Numbered from the stretch's first letter, positions 44,250 to 53,285 are shown. The stretch is 64,000 nt of DNA from Caballeronia sp. LZ062 (GCF_031450785.1 NZ_JARTWB010000001.1:1252195-1316194); one strand, 5' to 3'. The notes: generated by a model from the letters alone, not told the origin. Made by a program: numbers and translations.

Positions 44250-44606
44250 GTTTTGTTATTGCACGTGACGTGGATTGACGTTGGTCCAGATGCGCCGAGA
44301 CCGGATCGCTTCCGTTAGGCACGTATTTGGAGATTACGTTTGCACAGTCGCACGTTTCAGGCGTCTTATTCCTACCAATGCGCTAATAAGTTGCCGTCTT
44401 CAGGCTAGTCGTCGGGCGGTATTGCTTAATGGCGCGTCTTTCGGAGTTTTCGTCGTTTACCGGCATGATCGAAATGATTAAGATCGCCCATTCAGGATAA
44501 TTAAACATTTCCTGATAACGCCCAAACAGAGTAGGGCCGACTGTCGGGATCATCCAATTTCGGTCGGCACTACTCATATTCAGAAACTTTGCAGGAGGAA
44601 ATGAAA
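44250..44606 (+). promoter_or_regulatory. Probable promoter region of the peptide export operon
   Basis: A gene-free, relatively AT-rich stretch (strongest at 44480-44520) directly before peptide 2, so the likely promoter. It holds an inverted repeat TCAGGA / TCCTGA with 13 bases between (44492-44515) that could be an operator. AGGAGG at 44593-44598 is the ribosome site of peptide 2. No gene was accepted here. Confidence 0.45.
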
Positions 44607-44723
44607 ATGCAGAAAATCGAACGCAACGCATTGGCGCAAGCTTCGCTGGCTGGTGGATGCCATAAGGCAAACAGCCAGGCATCGTCCAATACGACGGTCG
44701 TTATTTACGTGACGGGTAAGTAA
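44607..44723 (+). CDS. Putative secreted peptide 2 with double-glycine leader
   Basis: 38 residues, starting at ATG 44607 eight bases after AGGAGG (ATG 44601 in frame is too close to it). The leader MQKIERNALAQASLAGG matches that of peptide 1 at 11 of 17 places. The predicted core of 21 residues starts with the only Cys and contains ASSNTTVVIYVTGK, the same SSNT-x-V-x-I pattern. Likely cut after GG by the C39 domain of the transporter in the same operon. With a free N-terminal Cys it might dimerise or be modified; this is inference. Confidence 0.7.
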   Translation: MQKIERNALAQASLAGGCHKANSQASSNTTVVIYVTGK

Positions 44724-44778
44724 GGCGATTCGCCAATGGGCTGTCTTCTCGCCAGCGTTATCGCCTGAGAGCTAGCCA

Positions 44779-44806
44779 GCGGGGCGGGACCTCGGTCTTG
44801 CCCCGC
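44779..44806 (+). promoter_or_regulatory. Hairpin between peptide 2 and the export genes
   Basis: GCGGGGC-gg-GACC / GGTC-tt-GCCCCGC is a near-symmetrical stem of 7+4 bp. It has no T-run, so it probably lowers readthrough or protects the peptide mRNA, giving many peptides per transporter. Confidence 0.5.
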
Positions 44807-44829
44807 CGCCACTTCCGGAAGAGTTCGTC

Positions 44830-45765
44830 ATGCTTGCCTTGCGTCCCGCGCTGAAGAAATGGATCGCCGTGCGAAAGCACCGCGTTCGGCGTTGTATTGT
44901 CGGTCGTATTCCGATGGCTTCAGTGGAAAGGCTCGCGGAGTTGTCGTGGCGCGTGGTTAGCGTAGTGGACGCGAACTGTAGGGCGAATGGGCAAATCCGG
45001 GCGGAGATCGGTCGCGCCGCTCTGAATTTATCTAAGCGTCGCGCGCGTCGTGCGTGTTTCGGCGCTCAAGTCGAGAAACTGATCGACCAGCGCATCTATT
45101 ATGGCCGCGACATTCGTCAACGGGAAGCGTGGGCGGATCTGGACGAAATTGCGAACATGCTGGTGGAGGCGGTGAATAAGCTAAAACGCGAAGCGCCTGC
45201 GCGGCCGGTATTCATCTCGCCATTTCACTTCGTATCGCAATACGCGAACATTTATATCGTCGAACGCATGGCCGCGCTGCTCGGGTTGAAGTCGATGTCC
45301 GTCGTATCCGGCGTGCCACGCAATCAATACGGCGACGATCACGCGCTGATTCCCGGCATCAAGGTCCTTTACACCTATGGCGACGCGAACCGCAACGGGC
45401 TCGGCGTGCGCGTGGCGCGCTCGCTCAAGCGCGACGGCGTGGCCGTACTGTTTAGCGACGTTCCGCCGTTCACCATGCACCGCTATCCGATGGAGACGGT
45501 CGAAGTCACCATGTTCGGCAAGAGCGCCCGACTCCACAACGGCGTTTTTCGCATGGGCGACACGTTCGGTGCCGTGCTGCTGCCGTTCTATCTGCGCTTC
45601 ACGCGAGGCCGCTTCGAAGCGCGGCTCTTCGACCCGCTGCCGCTCGATAAGCCGGAATCTCCACAGCGCCTCGCCGGCTATATCGAGACCGCGCTCGGCG
45701 ACAACTATGAGCAGTGGCTTCCGGCCGGGCACCCCGCCATGTACGCGTTCGCTCCGTCACGCTAG
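44830..45765 (+). CDS. LpxL/HtrB-like acyltransferase-fold protein in the peptide operon
   Basis: 311 residues. The pattern ARPVFISPFHFVSQYANIYI, GIKVLYTYGDANRN, LKRDGVAVLFSDVPP and a terminal IETALGDNYEQWLPAGH resembles lipid A late acyltransferases of the LpxL group. The usual catalytic H-x4-D/E is not clear: HFVSQY lacks the acid at the right place. It also lacks the normal N-terminal membrane helix and starts very basic (KKWIAVRKHRVRR). It lies between the peptide and the transporter genes, so a role in peptide modification, self-protection or envelope change is possible. Called by fold resemblance only. Confidence 0.55.
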   Translation: MLALRPALKKWIAVRKHRVRRCIVGRIPMASVERLAELSWRVVSVVDANCRANGQIRAEIGRAALNLSKRRARRACFGAQVEKLIDQRIYYGRDIRQREAWADLDEIANMLVEAVNKLKREAPARPVFISPFHFVSQYANIYIVERMAALLGLKSMSVVSGVPRNQYGDDHALIPGIKVLYTYGDANRNGLGVRVARSLKRDGVAVLFSDVPPFTMHRYPMETVEVTMFGKSARLHNGVFRMGDTFGAVLLPFYLRFTRGRFEARLFDPLPLDKPESPQRLAGYIETALGDNYEQWLPAGHPAMYAFAPSR

Positions 45766-45821
45766 GAAACCACAGCGCGATCGACAGTGCGCGATGCATC
45801 GTCATTCGCAGGCAATCTCTC

Positions 45822-47051
45822 ATGCAACCGACCGATATTCCCCAATTCAAAGATGTCCCGTGGCGCTGGATCGCCTACGCGACATCGCTATTCACCGTCG
45901 CGGCAATCGCCTTCGGTTTCGTGCATGAGATCGAACTCAAGCAGGACGTCACCGGCGAAGTCGTTTCTGCATCCGAGGTCAAGGTCGAGGGGTTGGCCGG
46001 GCTCGTCTCGGCCATTTATGCGCGGCCGTCCGACCGCGTCGAGCCCGGTACGCCGCTGTTCCGTCTTCAGCGCGATTTCTCACTGACGACAGACGGGCTG
46101 CGCCGGCAGGCTTTCGACGAAAAGATGCGAGACGACCAGATTCGCTCGATCGACGAACAGTACAGCGAGCGTCGCGTTCAGTTGCAGGCGCAGCGCGACA
46201 CGGCGCGTCTCACCGAAGCTAGCAGGCGCGCGGAACTGGGTTCGCTCGATGCGCAAATCGCGCAGAACACGCAACTTGTCGGCGAATTCGAGCAGCGGCT
46301 CACGCGGCTCAACTCCGTGTCGGATTACGTGACGGCCGACAAGCTCGAACAGGCCCGCGCCGACGTTCACCAGGGCAAGGTGACGGTCGCGCAGAGCGTC
46401 GCGCGCAGGCAGCAGCTGGCGGGCGAATTGAGCGCGTCGCACAGCAGACAGACTGATCTCGATGCGCAACTGCGCGAACTCGACGCACGTCACGCCCGCG
46501 ATGTGCAGGACGTCCGCGCGCGCTTCGAGCGCGAGCGACAGGACGCGACAGTATCGGCGCCGAAAGGCGGCACCGTGACGTTCTCCGGTTTGGTCGCCGG
46601 CCGGATGCTCGCTGCGGGCGATGTGGCGATGGTGATCTCGACCAAAGACAGCGGCCCGCTGCGCGCGGCGCTGAGCATTCCTTCGCGGCGGCGCGGCTTT
46701 GTGCGCGAAGGCCAGATCGTGCGCCTAAAGTTCGACGCGTTTCCCTACGCCAAGTTCGGGACGTATGAAGCGCGCATCGATTCGATATCCGGCACGACGG
46801 TGCTGCCGGCGAGTCCGGTCGCGCCGCCCGGCACGCCCGGCGCCCCCGATCCTTCCGAGCAGACCGAGACCGCGAAGGAATCCAATGGCGATTACCTTGC
46901 GTGGGCCACGCTGCGCGGCGATACGTTCGATTTCGAAGGGCAGCACTTCAAGATTCTGCCCGGAATGCGGGCGACGGCCAGCATCGTCGTCGAGCGCCGA
47001 ACGATTGCTGAGTGGGTCCTGGCGCCGCTGTTCCGAATGTTGAGAGGTTGA
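45822..47051 (+). CDS. HlyD-family periplasmic adaptor
   Basis: 409 residues from MQPTDIPQFKDVPWRWIAY. A single inner-membrane helix (about 16-35) is followed by a lipoyl half (VTGEVVSASEVKVEGLAGLV), a long coiled coil (about 95-240, rich in Gln/Arg/Ala/Asp), the second lipoyl half (VSAPKGGTVTFSGLVAGRML) and beta-barrel parts. It joins the inner-membrane ABC transporter to the outer-membrane channel. It ends two bases before the transporter start. Confidence 0.88.
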   Translation: MQPTDIPQFKDVPWRWIAYATSLFTVAAIAFGFVHEIELKQDVTGEVVSASEVKVEGLAGLVSAIYARPSDRVEPGTPLFRLQRDFSLTTDGLRRQAFDEKMRDDQIRSIDEQYSERRVQLQAQRDTARLTEASRRAELGSLDAQIAQNTQLVGEFEQRLTRLNSVSDYVTADKLEQARADVHQGKVTVAQSVARRQQLAGELSASHSRQTDLDAQLRELDARHARDVQDVRARFERERQDATVSAPKGGTVTFSGLVAGRMLAAGDVAMVISTKDSGPLRAALSIPSRRRGFVREGQIVRLKFDAFPYAKFGTYEARIDSISGTTVLPASPVAPPGTPGAPDPSEQTETAKESNGDYLAWATLRGDTFDFEGQHFKILPGMRATASIVVERRTIAEWVLAPLFRMLRG

Positions 47052-47052
47052 T

Positions 47053-49173
47053 GTGCGCGTTATCTATCAGAACGAAGTCGCCGAATGCGGTTACGCGTGT
47101 CTCGCGATGGTGCTGTCTCATTTGGGCCGCGCGACCGAGGTGCGTGAACTGTCGGCCTACAAGCCGATTTCGGCGAATGGTCTCTCGTTGATGGACCTGT
47201 ACGACGTCGCCATCGATTTCGGGCTGGCGGTGCAAGCGTATCGTTTCGACGCGTCGGACCTTTCCGCCGTCAAGAAGGGCTCGATCCTGCATTTCGGCGG
47301 CGCACACTTCGTCGTGTTCGAGAAAGCGGGGCACGGCTACGTCCGCGTAATCGATCCGGCCACGGGTCGCCGGCGCGTGTCGATGGACACGTTTCGCTCC
47401 GCCGTTTCGGGCTTTCTGCTCGAATTCGCGCCCACGCCGCAGATGCCGCGCATCCGCGCGAAATCGCGGGTGCCCGCGGCGCTCAAGCGCGTGCGCACAC
47501 TCAGTCCGCAGATGAAGGCGCAGATCAGCAAGATTGTCTTCGTCGCGCTCGGCAGTCAGTTCGCGATTCTGGCCGCGCCATATTTTGGCAACCTCGTGCT
47601 CGACTACGTCGTGGCGGCGGACAACCGCACTCTGCTCGACGTGCTGGTCGTCACTTTCGCCAGCATCTTCATGCTTGGCGCGTTGAGTGAGTATGTCCAG
47701 AAGTACCTGACCGAGATGCTCTACAACGTCACGCAGACCAACTCCACCGAGGGCCTGCTCGGGCACTTGCTGCGCAACCCGATGCCGTGGTTCGAGAAGC
47801 GGCATGTGGGCGATGTCTTCGCGCGCGTAAAGGCGCAGGACGAAATCAGTGCGTTCACCACGCGCACGACCGTGGCGCTCATCATCGATCTGACGGTCGG
47901 TGCGCTCGCGCTCGTGCTCATGCTCATTCAGAGCCGCCAACTGGCGTGCGTGGCGTTGCTCATCTTCGCGCTTTACGTCGCGCTGGCGTTGAGCATGTTC
48001 GCCGCAATGCGCGACAACCACGCGCTGGTGCTTGAAACATCCGCCCGCTGCGACGATTCGCTCATCGAGACGATCCGCGCCGCGTCGCTGCTCAAGCTGG
48101 CGCAAGGCGAGACGCGCCGTACCGCCCTCTACATGGTCCTTTACAAGGCGTATGCCGCGGCGCTTCTTCAGAGCAGCCGTCTCGCGTGCACGCGTGATGG
48201 ATTGCTGAAGCTCGTGACTTACGCGGATACCATCGTCATCACGTGGCTTGCGGCGCGGCTGATGCTCGGCGGGAAGGTGTCGGTCGGTGTGTTCTATTCG
48301 TTTCTGATCTACAAGTCGCTGATGTCCGAGCGCCTCGCGAGCGGAATCAACGCCATGTTCCAGTACTTCATGCTGAGTGTGCCGACCGCGCGTGTCGACG
48401 ATATTGTTCAGAGCGAGAACGAACGCTACACGCCGCTCGCCGATACGCAACGCGCCACCGAAGTGCGCTCGTTCGAGCAGATCGACGTGCGCGACGTCAC
48501 GTTCAGCTACGGCATTTCCGATGAACCGGTACTCAAGAACGCCAGCTTCTGCATCCGCCGGGGCGACAAAATCGCGATCACCGGTCCGTCGGGCAGCGGC
48601 AAGTCCACGCTCTTCAAGCTGCTGTCAGCGGCCGAGCCGTTGCAGCACGGGCATATCGCGCTCAACGGCATTGCATGGCCGAATCTCACCGTCGACGAAA
48701 TCCGCCGTCATCAGGCGCATATGCGGCAGGGCGACATCATCCTGCACGGTTCCATTGCGGACAACGTCACGCTCTTCGCGGCGCAGACGGACGAAGATCG
48801 CATTCACAAGCTGCTCGCGGATGTGGGTCTTCTCGACGACATCATGCGTTTGCCGATGCGCACGCGCACTGTCATCAGCGACACCATCGCGAATATCTCA
48901 GCGGGTCAGCGCCAGCGGCTCTTGCTTGCGCGCGCGCTGTATCAGCAGCGCGAGCTATTGCTGCTCGACGAACCGACATCGAATCTCGACCCCGCGTCCG
49001 TGCAGCGCATTGCGTCGCTGCTGCGCAATCTCGATAAAACGGTGGTCGTGATCACGCATGACATGTCGCTCGCTTCGGTTTTCGAAACCCGTTACAGGTT
49101 CGACGCCGGCGCGCTGCTGCCCGAGCGCAAGGCGACGAGCCATGCCGTGCCGGACGAACCGCTCCATGTTTAA
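47053..49173 (+). CDS. C39 peptidase-containing ABC exporter (bacteriocin type)
   Basis: 706 residues from GTG 47053 with GAGAGG upstream. The C39 peptidase domain (1-130) has Q6, C12 (QNEVAECGYAC), H85 (HFVV) and D101 (IDPATG), the complete catalytic set, so it should cut double-glycine leaders. The transmembrane domain (about 155-435) is followed by the ATPase with ITGPSGSGKSTLF, ISAGQRQRLLLARAL and LLLLDEPTSNLD. It should cut and export the peptides at 43976 and 44607. Confidence 0.92.
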   Translation: MRVIYQNEVAECGYACLAMVLSHLGRATEVRELSAYKPISANGLSLMDLYDVAIDFGLAVQAYRFDASDLSAVKKGSILHFGGAHFVVFEKAGHGYVRVIDPATGRRRVSMDTFRSAVSGFLLEFAPTPQMPRIRAKSRVPAALKRVRTLSPQMKAQISKIVFVALGSQFAILAAPYFGNLVLDYVVAADNRTLLDVLVVTFASIFMLGALSEYVQKYLTEMLYNVTQTNSTEGLLGHLLRNPMPWFEKRHVGDVFARVKAQDEISAFTTRTTVALIIDLTVGALALVLMLIQSRQLACVALLIFALYVALALSMFAAMRDNHALVLETSARCDDSLIETIRAASLLKLAQGETRRTALYMVLYKAYAAALLQSSRLACTRDGLLKLVTYADTIVITWLAARLMLGGKVSVGVFYSFLIYKSLMSERLASGINAMFQYFMLSVPTARVDDIVQSENERYTPLADTQRATEVRSFEQIDVRDVTFSYGISDEPVLKNASFCIRRGDKIAITGPSGSGKSTLFKLLSAAEPLQHGHIALNGIAWPNLTVDEIRRHQAHMRQGDIILHGSIADNVTLFAAQTDEDRIHKLLADVGLLDDIMRLPMRTRTVISDTIANISAGQRQRLLLARALYQQRELLLLDEPTSNLDPASVQRIASLLRNLDKTVVVITHDMSLASVFETRYRFDAGALLPERKATSHAVPDEPLHV

Positions 49174-50497
49174 GCGACGCATTGTGCTGTGTGCGCTCGC
49201 GGGCGCGCTCGTCTTCGTTGATGCCGCACGTGCGGACGATCTCGTTGCCATCGTGCAGCAGGCGCTCGATCATGACGCCGAACTCGGTCAGGCGCGCGCC
49301 GCCTACGAAGCCGCGAAGCAGGCGGTTCCCATCGCGCGCGCTGCGCTGCTGCCGCAGATTGCGGGCGGTTGGGGACGTTCGTACAACCGCATCGACATGG
49401 ACGGCTTCCCGCGGCAGAAGTATTGGCAGAACGGCTGGATGGTGGCCGTGACGCAGCCGCTTTTCGACTGGAGCAAGTGGACCGCGTATCGGCAGGCGGA
49501 TTTCGTCGTGGCGCAAGGCGCGGTCGACTTCGCGGGCGCGCAGCAGGCGTCGATCTTGCGCGCCGTGCGCGCGTATTTCGATGAACTCGCCGCCGAAGAC
49601 GAAGTGAAGCGCGCGGCCGACTATCTCGCGGCCATTGACGCGCAATTGCAGCAGGTGCGTCGCAAACGCGCGGTGGGCGAGGTGACGCTGATCGACCAGC
49701 GGGAAGCCGACACGGCGCGCGAGCAGGCGCAGTTGCAGCAGACGGATGCGCAGGAGGAACTCAGCGTGAAGCGCCGCGCGTTGCAGCAAGTGACCGGACG
49801 GCCGTTTGCCGCGCTCGCCTCCTTGCCGCCGGGGTTTGCGTTGCCGACGCTAGCGGAAGGCGAGGAAGCGTGGGTCGAGCAGGCCAGATCGCGCGGTTAC
49901 GAGGTGCAGTCGAAGCAGCTCGGCTGGGAAATCGCCAGGTTCGATTCGACGAAGTCTCGCGCGGCAAATTACCCGGTCGTCAGTGTGACCGGGAGCTACA
50001 CGCCGGCCGGCGCGGCGTCGGGTTATGCGCGTCCCACGACCACGACAACCGGCATGCTGCAAATCCAGATTCCGCTTTTCTCGGGTGGCGAACTTCAGGC
50101 CCGCGTGAAGCAGTCGCTGGCGCTCGAAGACAAGGCCAAGGAGAGCTACGAACTGGCTTCGAATCAGGCGGAGGCATCCGCTCGCGAAAACTTTGCAAAG
50201 TACCTGCGCGAGCGTCAGCGGACGGACGCGCTCGGCCATCTCGTGCAAAGCGCGGGCGATACGTTGAGCGCCACCGAAGTCGGATTCAAGGTCGGAACGC
50301 GAACCGGCAATGACGTGCTGCGCGCCATCGACGCGCTCTACACCGCGCGCCGCGATCTGCTGCGTTCGCGCTATGCGGCCGTGGTCGCGTTCTTGCAGTT
50401 GAAGGCGGATGTCGCCACGTTGAGCACGGACGACATCGCGGACATGAACAGCAAGCTCTGCTGCACCGTGCAGACGTCGAGCGCCGACGTGCGATAG
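49166..50497 (+). CDS. TolC-family outer-membrane efflux channel
   Basis: 443 residues from [15 protein letters not shown], signal peptide ending AARA. Two outer-membrane-efflux repeats ([60 protein letters not shown] and a second helix-rich half). Its start overlaps the transporter end by 8 bases, so translation is coupled. With the HlyD and ABC proteins it completes a type 1 secretion channel. Confidence 0.9.
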   Translation: MFKRRIVLCALAGALVFVDAARADDLVAIVQQALDHDAELGQARAAYEAAKQAVPIARAALLPQIAGGWGRSYNRIDMDGFPRQKYWQNGWMVAVTQPLFDWSKWTAYRQADFVVAQGAVDFAGAQQASILRAVRAYFDELAAEDEVKRAADYLAAIDAQLQQVRRKRAVGEVTLIDQREADTAREQAQLQQTDAQEELSVKRRALQQVTGRPFAALASLPPGFALPTLAEGEEAWVEQARSRGYEVQSKQLGWEIARFDSTKSRAANYPVVSVTGSYTPAGAASGYARPTTTTTGMLQIQIPLFSGGELQARVKQSLALEDKAKESYELASNQAEASARENFAKYLRERQRTDALGHLVQSAGDTLSATEVGFKVGTRTGNDVLRAIDALYTARRDLLRSRYAAVVAFLQLKADVATLSTDDIADMNSKLCCTVQTSSADVR

Positions 50498-50507
50498 GCG
50501 TCGCGCG

Positions 50508-51080
50508 TCAGTCGGCGTGCCGCACCGCGCGTACCAGGCGTGCGATGGCCTTCAATGCATCGGCGGGGGCGTCGGCGAACTGCGCCGCCACGATCGCACC
50601 GTCCACCGCCAATGCGAGCGCTTGCGCGTCGGCCTTCGCGGTGCGGGAGGGCGGCATCAGCGCGCGAATCGCCGCGGTCATGTCCCGCTTGTGCCGCCGC
50701 GCGATCTCGACGGCTTGCGGCAGCGTACCGCCGACTTCGACGACCGCATTGATGAATGCGCAGCCGCGATACGTCTCGCCGCCGAACCATTCGGCGAGCG
50801 CGGGGACCAGTGCGGAAAGGCTTCCGCCGTGACGCGAAATGGCATCGTGGAACCACGCCATCCAGTTCTCGTGACGGTATTCCAGGAACGCGATGATCAG
50901 ATCGTCCTTGCTCGGGAAATAGCGATAGAACGTCTTTTTCGCGACGCCCGATTCCGCAATCACACGGTCGATGCCCGTCGCGCGGATGCCGTCGCGGTAG
51001 AAGAGGTCGTGAGCCGTGCGCAAAATGCGCGCATCGGGGGAAAGCTCGGCAAAGTCAGCAGAAGAGGCGATCACGTTCAT
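50508..51080 (-). CDS. TetR-family regulator
   Basis: 190 residues. The N-terminal HTH ([39 protein letters not shown]) is followed by a ligand domain. It faces a DUF1348 gene across a 111-base gap that contains two palindromes (51092-51109 and 51129-51148) sharing the GTAGACA half-site. It therefore probably represses itself and the divergent gene. The ligand is unknown. Confidence 0.88.
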   Translation of the reverse strand: MNVIASSADFAELSPDARILRTAHDLFYRDGIRATGIDRVIAESGVAKKTFYRYFPSKDDLIIAFLEYRHENWMAWFHDAISRHGGSLSALVPALAEWFGGETYRGCAFINAVVEVGGTLPQAVEIARRHKRDMTAAIRALMPPSRTAKADAQALALAVDGAIVAAQFADAPADALKAIARLVRAVRHAD

Positions 51081-51091
51081 GCAGCCAATTG

Positions 51092-51109
51092 TAGACAGAG
51101 TTGTCTACC
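51092..51109. promoter_or_regulatory. TetR operator 1
   Basis: GTAGACAGAGTTGTCTAC, 7-bp arms around 4 bases. It starts 12 bases after the regulator start codon. Its centre is 38 bases from that of operator 2. Confidence 0.7.
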
Positions 51110-51128
51110 TGCGCTAGAGTGCAATTCA

Positions 51129-51148
51129 GGTAGACAGACCTGTCTACC
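51129..51148. promoter_or_regulatory. TetR operator 2
   Basis: GGTAGACAGACCTGTCTACC, a perfect palindrome with 9-bp arms around 2 bases and the same GTAGACA half-site as operator 1. It lies 43 bases before the DUF1348 start. Confidence 0.75.
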
Positions 51149-51191
51149 TAGTCGCCTCTGCCTACAACCCGCAGCGCAACCAGGAAACGTC

Positions 51192-51659
51192 ATGGAAACC
51201 AGACCGCCTCTTCCGCCATTCGATGCAGAAACCGCTGCGCTCAAGGTTCGTCTCGCCGAAGACGGCTGGAACACGCGAGACCCCAAGCGCGTCGCGCTGG
51301 CGTATACCGAGGACACGCGCTGGCGCAACCGCGCCGAATTCGTCAATGGACGCGCGGAAGTCGAGGCTTTCCTGCATCGCAAGTGGGCGCGCGAGCTCGA
51401 CTATCGGCTCATCAAGGAACTGTGGGCGTTCACCGGAAACCGTATTGCCGTGCGCTTCGCGTATGAATGGCATGACGACTCGGGCAACTGGCATCGGAGT
51501 TATGGGAACGAAAACTGGCTGTTCAACGAAGCGGGCCTGATGACGCATCGCCACGCGTCGATCAACGATCTCCCAATCAAGGAATCGGAGCGCAAGTATC
51601 ACTGGCCGCTCGGCCGCCGTCCCGACGATCATGCGGGACTGAGCGATCTGGGGCTGTAG
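51192..51659 (+). CDS. DUF1348 / SnoaL-like NTF2-fold protein
   Basis: 155 residues. The family pattern is complete: [60 protein letters not shown] and [19 protein letters not shown]. It has the small cone fold of NTF2/SnoaL enzymes; its true substrate is unknown. It is divergent from, and likely controlled by, the TetR protein. Confidence 0.88.
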   Translation: METRPPLPPFDAETAALKVRLAEDGWNTRDPKRVALAYTEDTRWRNRAEFVNGRAEVEAFLHRKWARELDYRLIKELWAFTGNRIAVRFAYEWHDDSGNWHRSYGNENWLFNEAGLMTHRHASINDLPIKESERKYHWPLGRRPDDHAGLSDLGL

Positions 51660-51680
51660 CGTGCGGCCGCGTGGAGACGC

Positions 51681-52703
51681 TCACATATCGCGCCGCCGGC
51701 GGAACGCCCACCATCCGGCGAGCACGGTGAAGCTCGCGACGATCGCCACCAGCAGCCAGAAGCCGTGATGATTCTCCGCGAGTGGTATGCCGCCAACGTT
51801 CATGCCGAAAAAGCCGGCCACGATGTTGATCGGCAACGCGAGCACGGTTACGAGCGTCAGCGTGAAAAGCGTGCGGTTGCTTTGCTCGTCCATGCGCGTC
51901 GCGATTTCTTCCTGCAACAGCTTGATGCGCTCGACGAGCCCCGCGAGATCGTTCAGCACGAGCGAGAACTCTTCGGTCGCGTCGCGCAGATCCTGGATAT
52001 CCTGTGCATGCAGCCAGCGCGGCGGCCGCGCGAGCAGCCGGAAGACCGAGCCGGGTTCGGGCGCGAGAAGCCGTTGCAATCTCACGAGCACGCGCCGCTG
52101 CGCGCCGAGATCGGAGCGCGTAGTGGAAGAGTGCGTCGAGAGAAAGCGATCCTCGATGCCGTCCACTTCGGCGCTCGTCCGCCGCACGATGTGCACGAGC
52201 AGGTCCGCCTGATCGCGCAGCAGGTGCGCGAGCAGCTCGGCCGGCGAGCGGAACACTTCGCCGCGCCGCACCGACTCGCGTAGCGAATCGATGGAACGCA
52301 GCGGCTTCATGCGCGCCGTGACCAGCAGCTTCTGGTGCGTGTACACCCAGAGCGTCGCGATCTCCGAGGGCGTCAGCTCGAAATTGAACATCACGTCGTT
52401 GATGACCGCGAAAAGCGCGCCCTCCTGATGCTCGATGCGCGTCGAATGCGAGCCTTCGTGCAGCGTGTCGAAGAACGCATCGGGCAGGCCGAGCTGCGTT
52501 CGGATCCATCGCTCGCAGGCGCTGTTCGCCAGATCGAAGTGCAGCCAGAGAAACTCCTTCGTGGTGTCGTCGCGGGCGAGCCAGTCGCTTGCCGCCTCCG
52601 AATCGATCGGCTCGCCGGGCTGGTCGACGCGAAAGCGGAAGCCGCAGACGAGGCCTGTGAAGTCGGAACCGTAAAGCGGTGTTTGCGGGATGGCGGGATT
52701 CAT
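51681..52703 (-). CDS. zntB: ZntB/CorA-family metal transporter
   Basis: 340 residues. Large cytoplasmic N-terminal domain (to about 280), then two membrane helices. The pore motif is GMNVGGIP, the ZntB form. LWLHFDLANSACERWI and VDGIEDRFL are typical of ZntB. Relatives carry zinc, some by proton-coupled uptake. A single gene without neighbours of related function. Confidence 0.85.
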   Translation of the reverse strand: MNPAIPQTPLYGSDFTGLVCGFRFRVDQPGEPIDSEAASDWLARDDTTKEFLWLHFDLANSACERWIRTQLGLPDAFFDTLHEGSHSTRIEHQEGALFAVINDVMFNFELTPSEIATLWVYTHQKLLVTARMKPLRSIDSLRESVRRGEVFRSPAELLAHLLRDQADLLVHIVRRTSAEVDGIEDRFLSTHSSTTRSDLGAQRRVLVRLQRLLAPEPGSVFRLLARPPRWLHAQDIQDLRDATEEFSLVLNDLAGLVERIKLLQEEIATRMDEQSNRTLFTLTLVTVLALPINIVAGFFGMNVGGIPLAENHHGFWLLVAIVASFTVLAGWWAFRRRRDM

Positions 52704-52937
52704 GCGGTCGTTGGATGGCGGTGAAGGCTGCGGCTTGCTCGGTCAGGCGGTAGTTTGCCACCGGTCGGGGCGCGGGACGCGGGCGTTTGCGACGACTCGC
52801 GCCGAGAAACAATCGCGTCGATTGGTCATGCAAGATGTAAGAATGATTGTCATATTGACGGCGTATCATGGCCGCGTACGCGACGATGCACGCCGGTTTT
52901 CGCCGGGCGCCGTCGGAAAAAACTGGGGAGAAGTGCT

Positions 52938-53285
52938 GTGGATGACGACCGTGACGATCTGGATGGCGCGACGCAAACCACTGCGGCGGGACTGATACGC
53001 CTCGCATCGGTGATTTCCGGGCTGGTGCGCGACGGCGCGGTGGATACGCGCTTCGGCGCGAAGCTCTTCAAACGGCTCGACAAGGAAGCGCGGCGCGTGG
53101 CGGCAGGAGGGGAACTCCCGTGCGAAGAAGCCGACCGCGACTCGCTTGTCGCGGCGCTCGGCGAACTCGACGTGGCGCTGCGGCAGCGCGATGCAGCGTC
53201 TCTGGTGCAAGCGAACGCGCGCCTGCGCGAGAGCGAAGAGGGCGCCGCAAAACGACGCAAGAGCAAGCGCGAGACGAGCACCTGA
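52938..53285 (+). CDS. Hypothetical charged helical protein
   Basis: 115 residues from GTG 52938 after GGGGAGAAG. Strongly charged and helical (LIRLASVISGLVRDGAVDTR, LFKRLDKEARRVAAGG, basic tail KRRKSKRETST). No recognised family or signal peptide. It precedes a receiver-domain gene by 62 bases and might share its transcript. Confidence 0.55.
   Translation: MDDDRDDLDGATQTTAAGLIRLASVISGLVRDGAVDTRFGAKLFKRLDKEARRVAAGGELPCEEADRDSLVAALGELDVALRQRDAASLVQANARLRESEEGAAKRRKSKRETST

Noticed and set aside
44275..44481. 68-codon open frame between the two peptide genes
   Set aside because: No ribosome site, no double-glycine leader, and composition unlike the two accepted peptides; it lies in the probable promoter region.
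44383..44682. 99-codon minus-strand frame overlapping peptide 2
   Set aside because: It would be antisense to a peptide gene with a strong ribosome site and shared leader; no family resemblance.
46948..48450. 500-codon open frame on the minus strand
   Set aside because: Shadow of the C39 ABC exporter; the translation is rich in His, Arg and Glu without domain sequence.
51577..53007. 476-codon open frame on the minus strand
   Set aside because: Shadow of zntB in another frame; zntB has the GMNVGG motif and two membrane helices.
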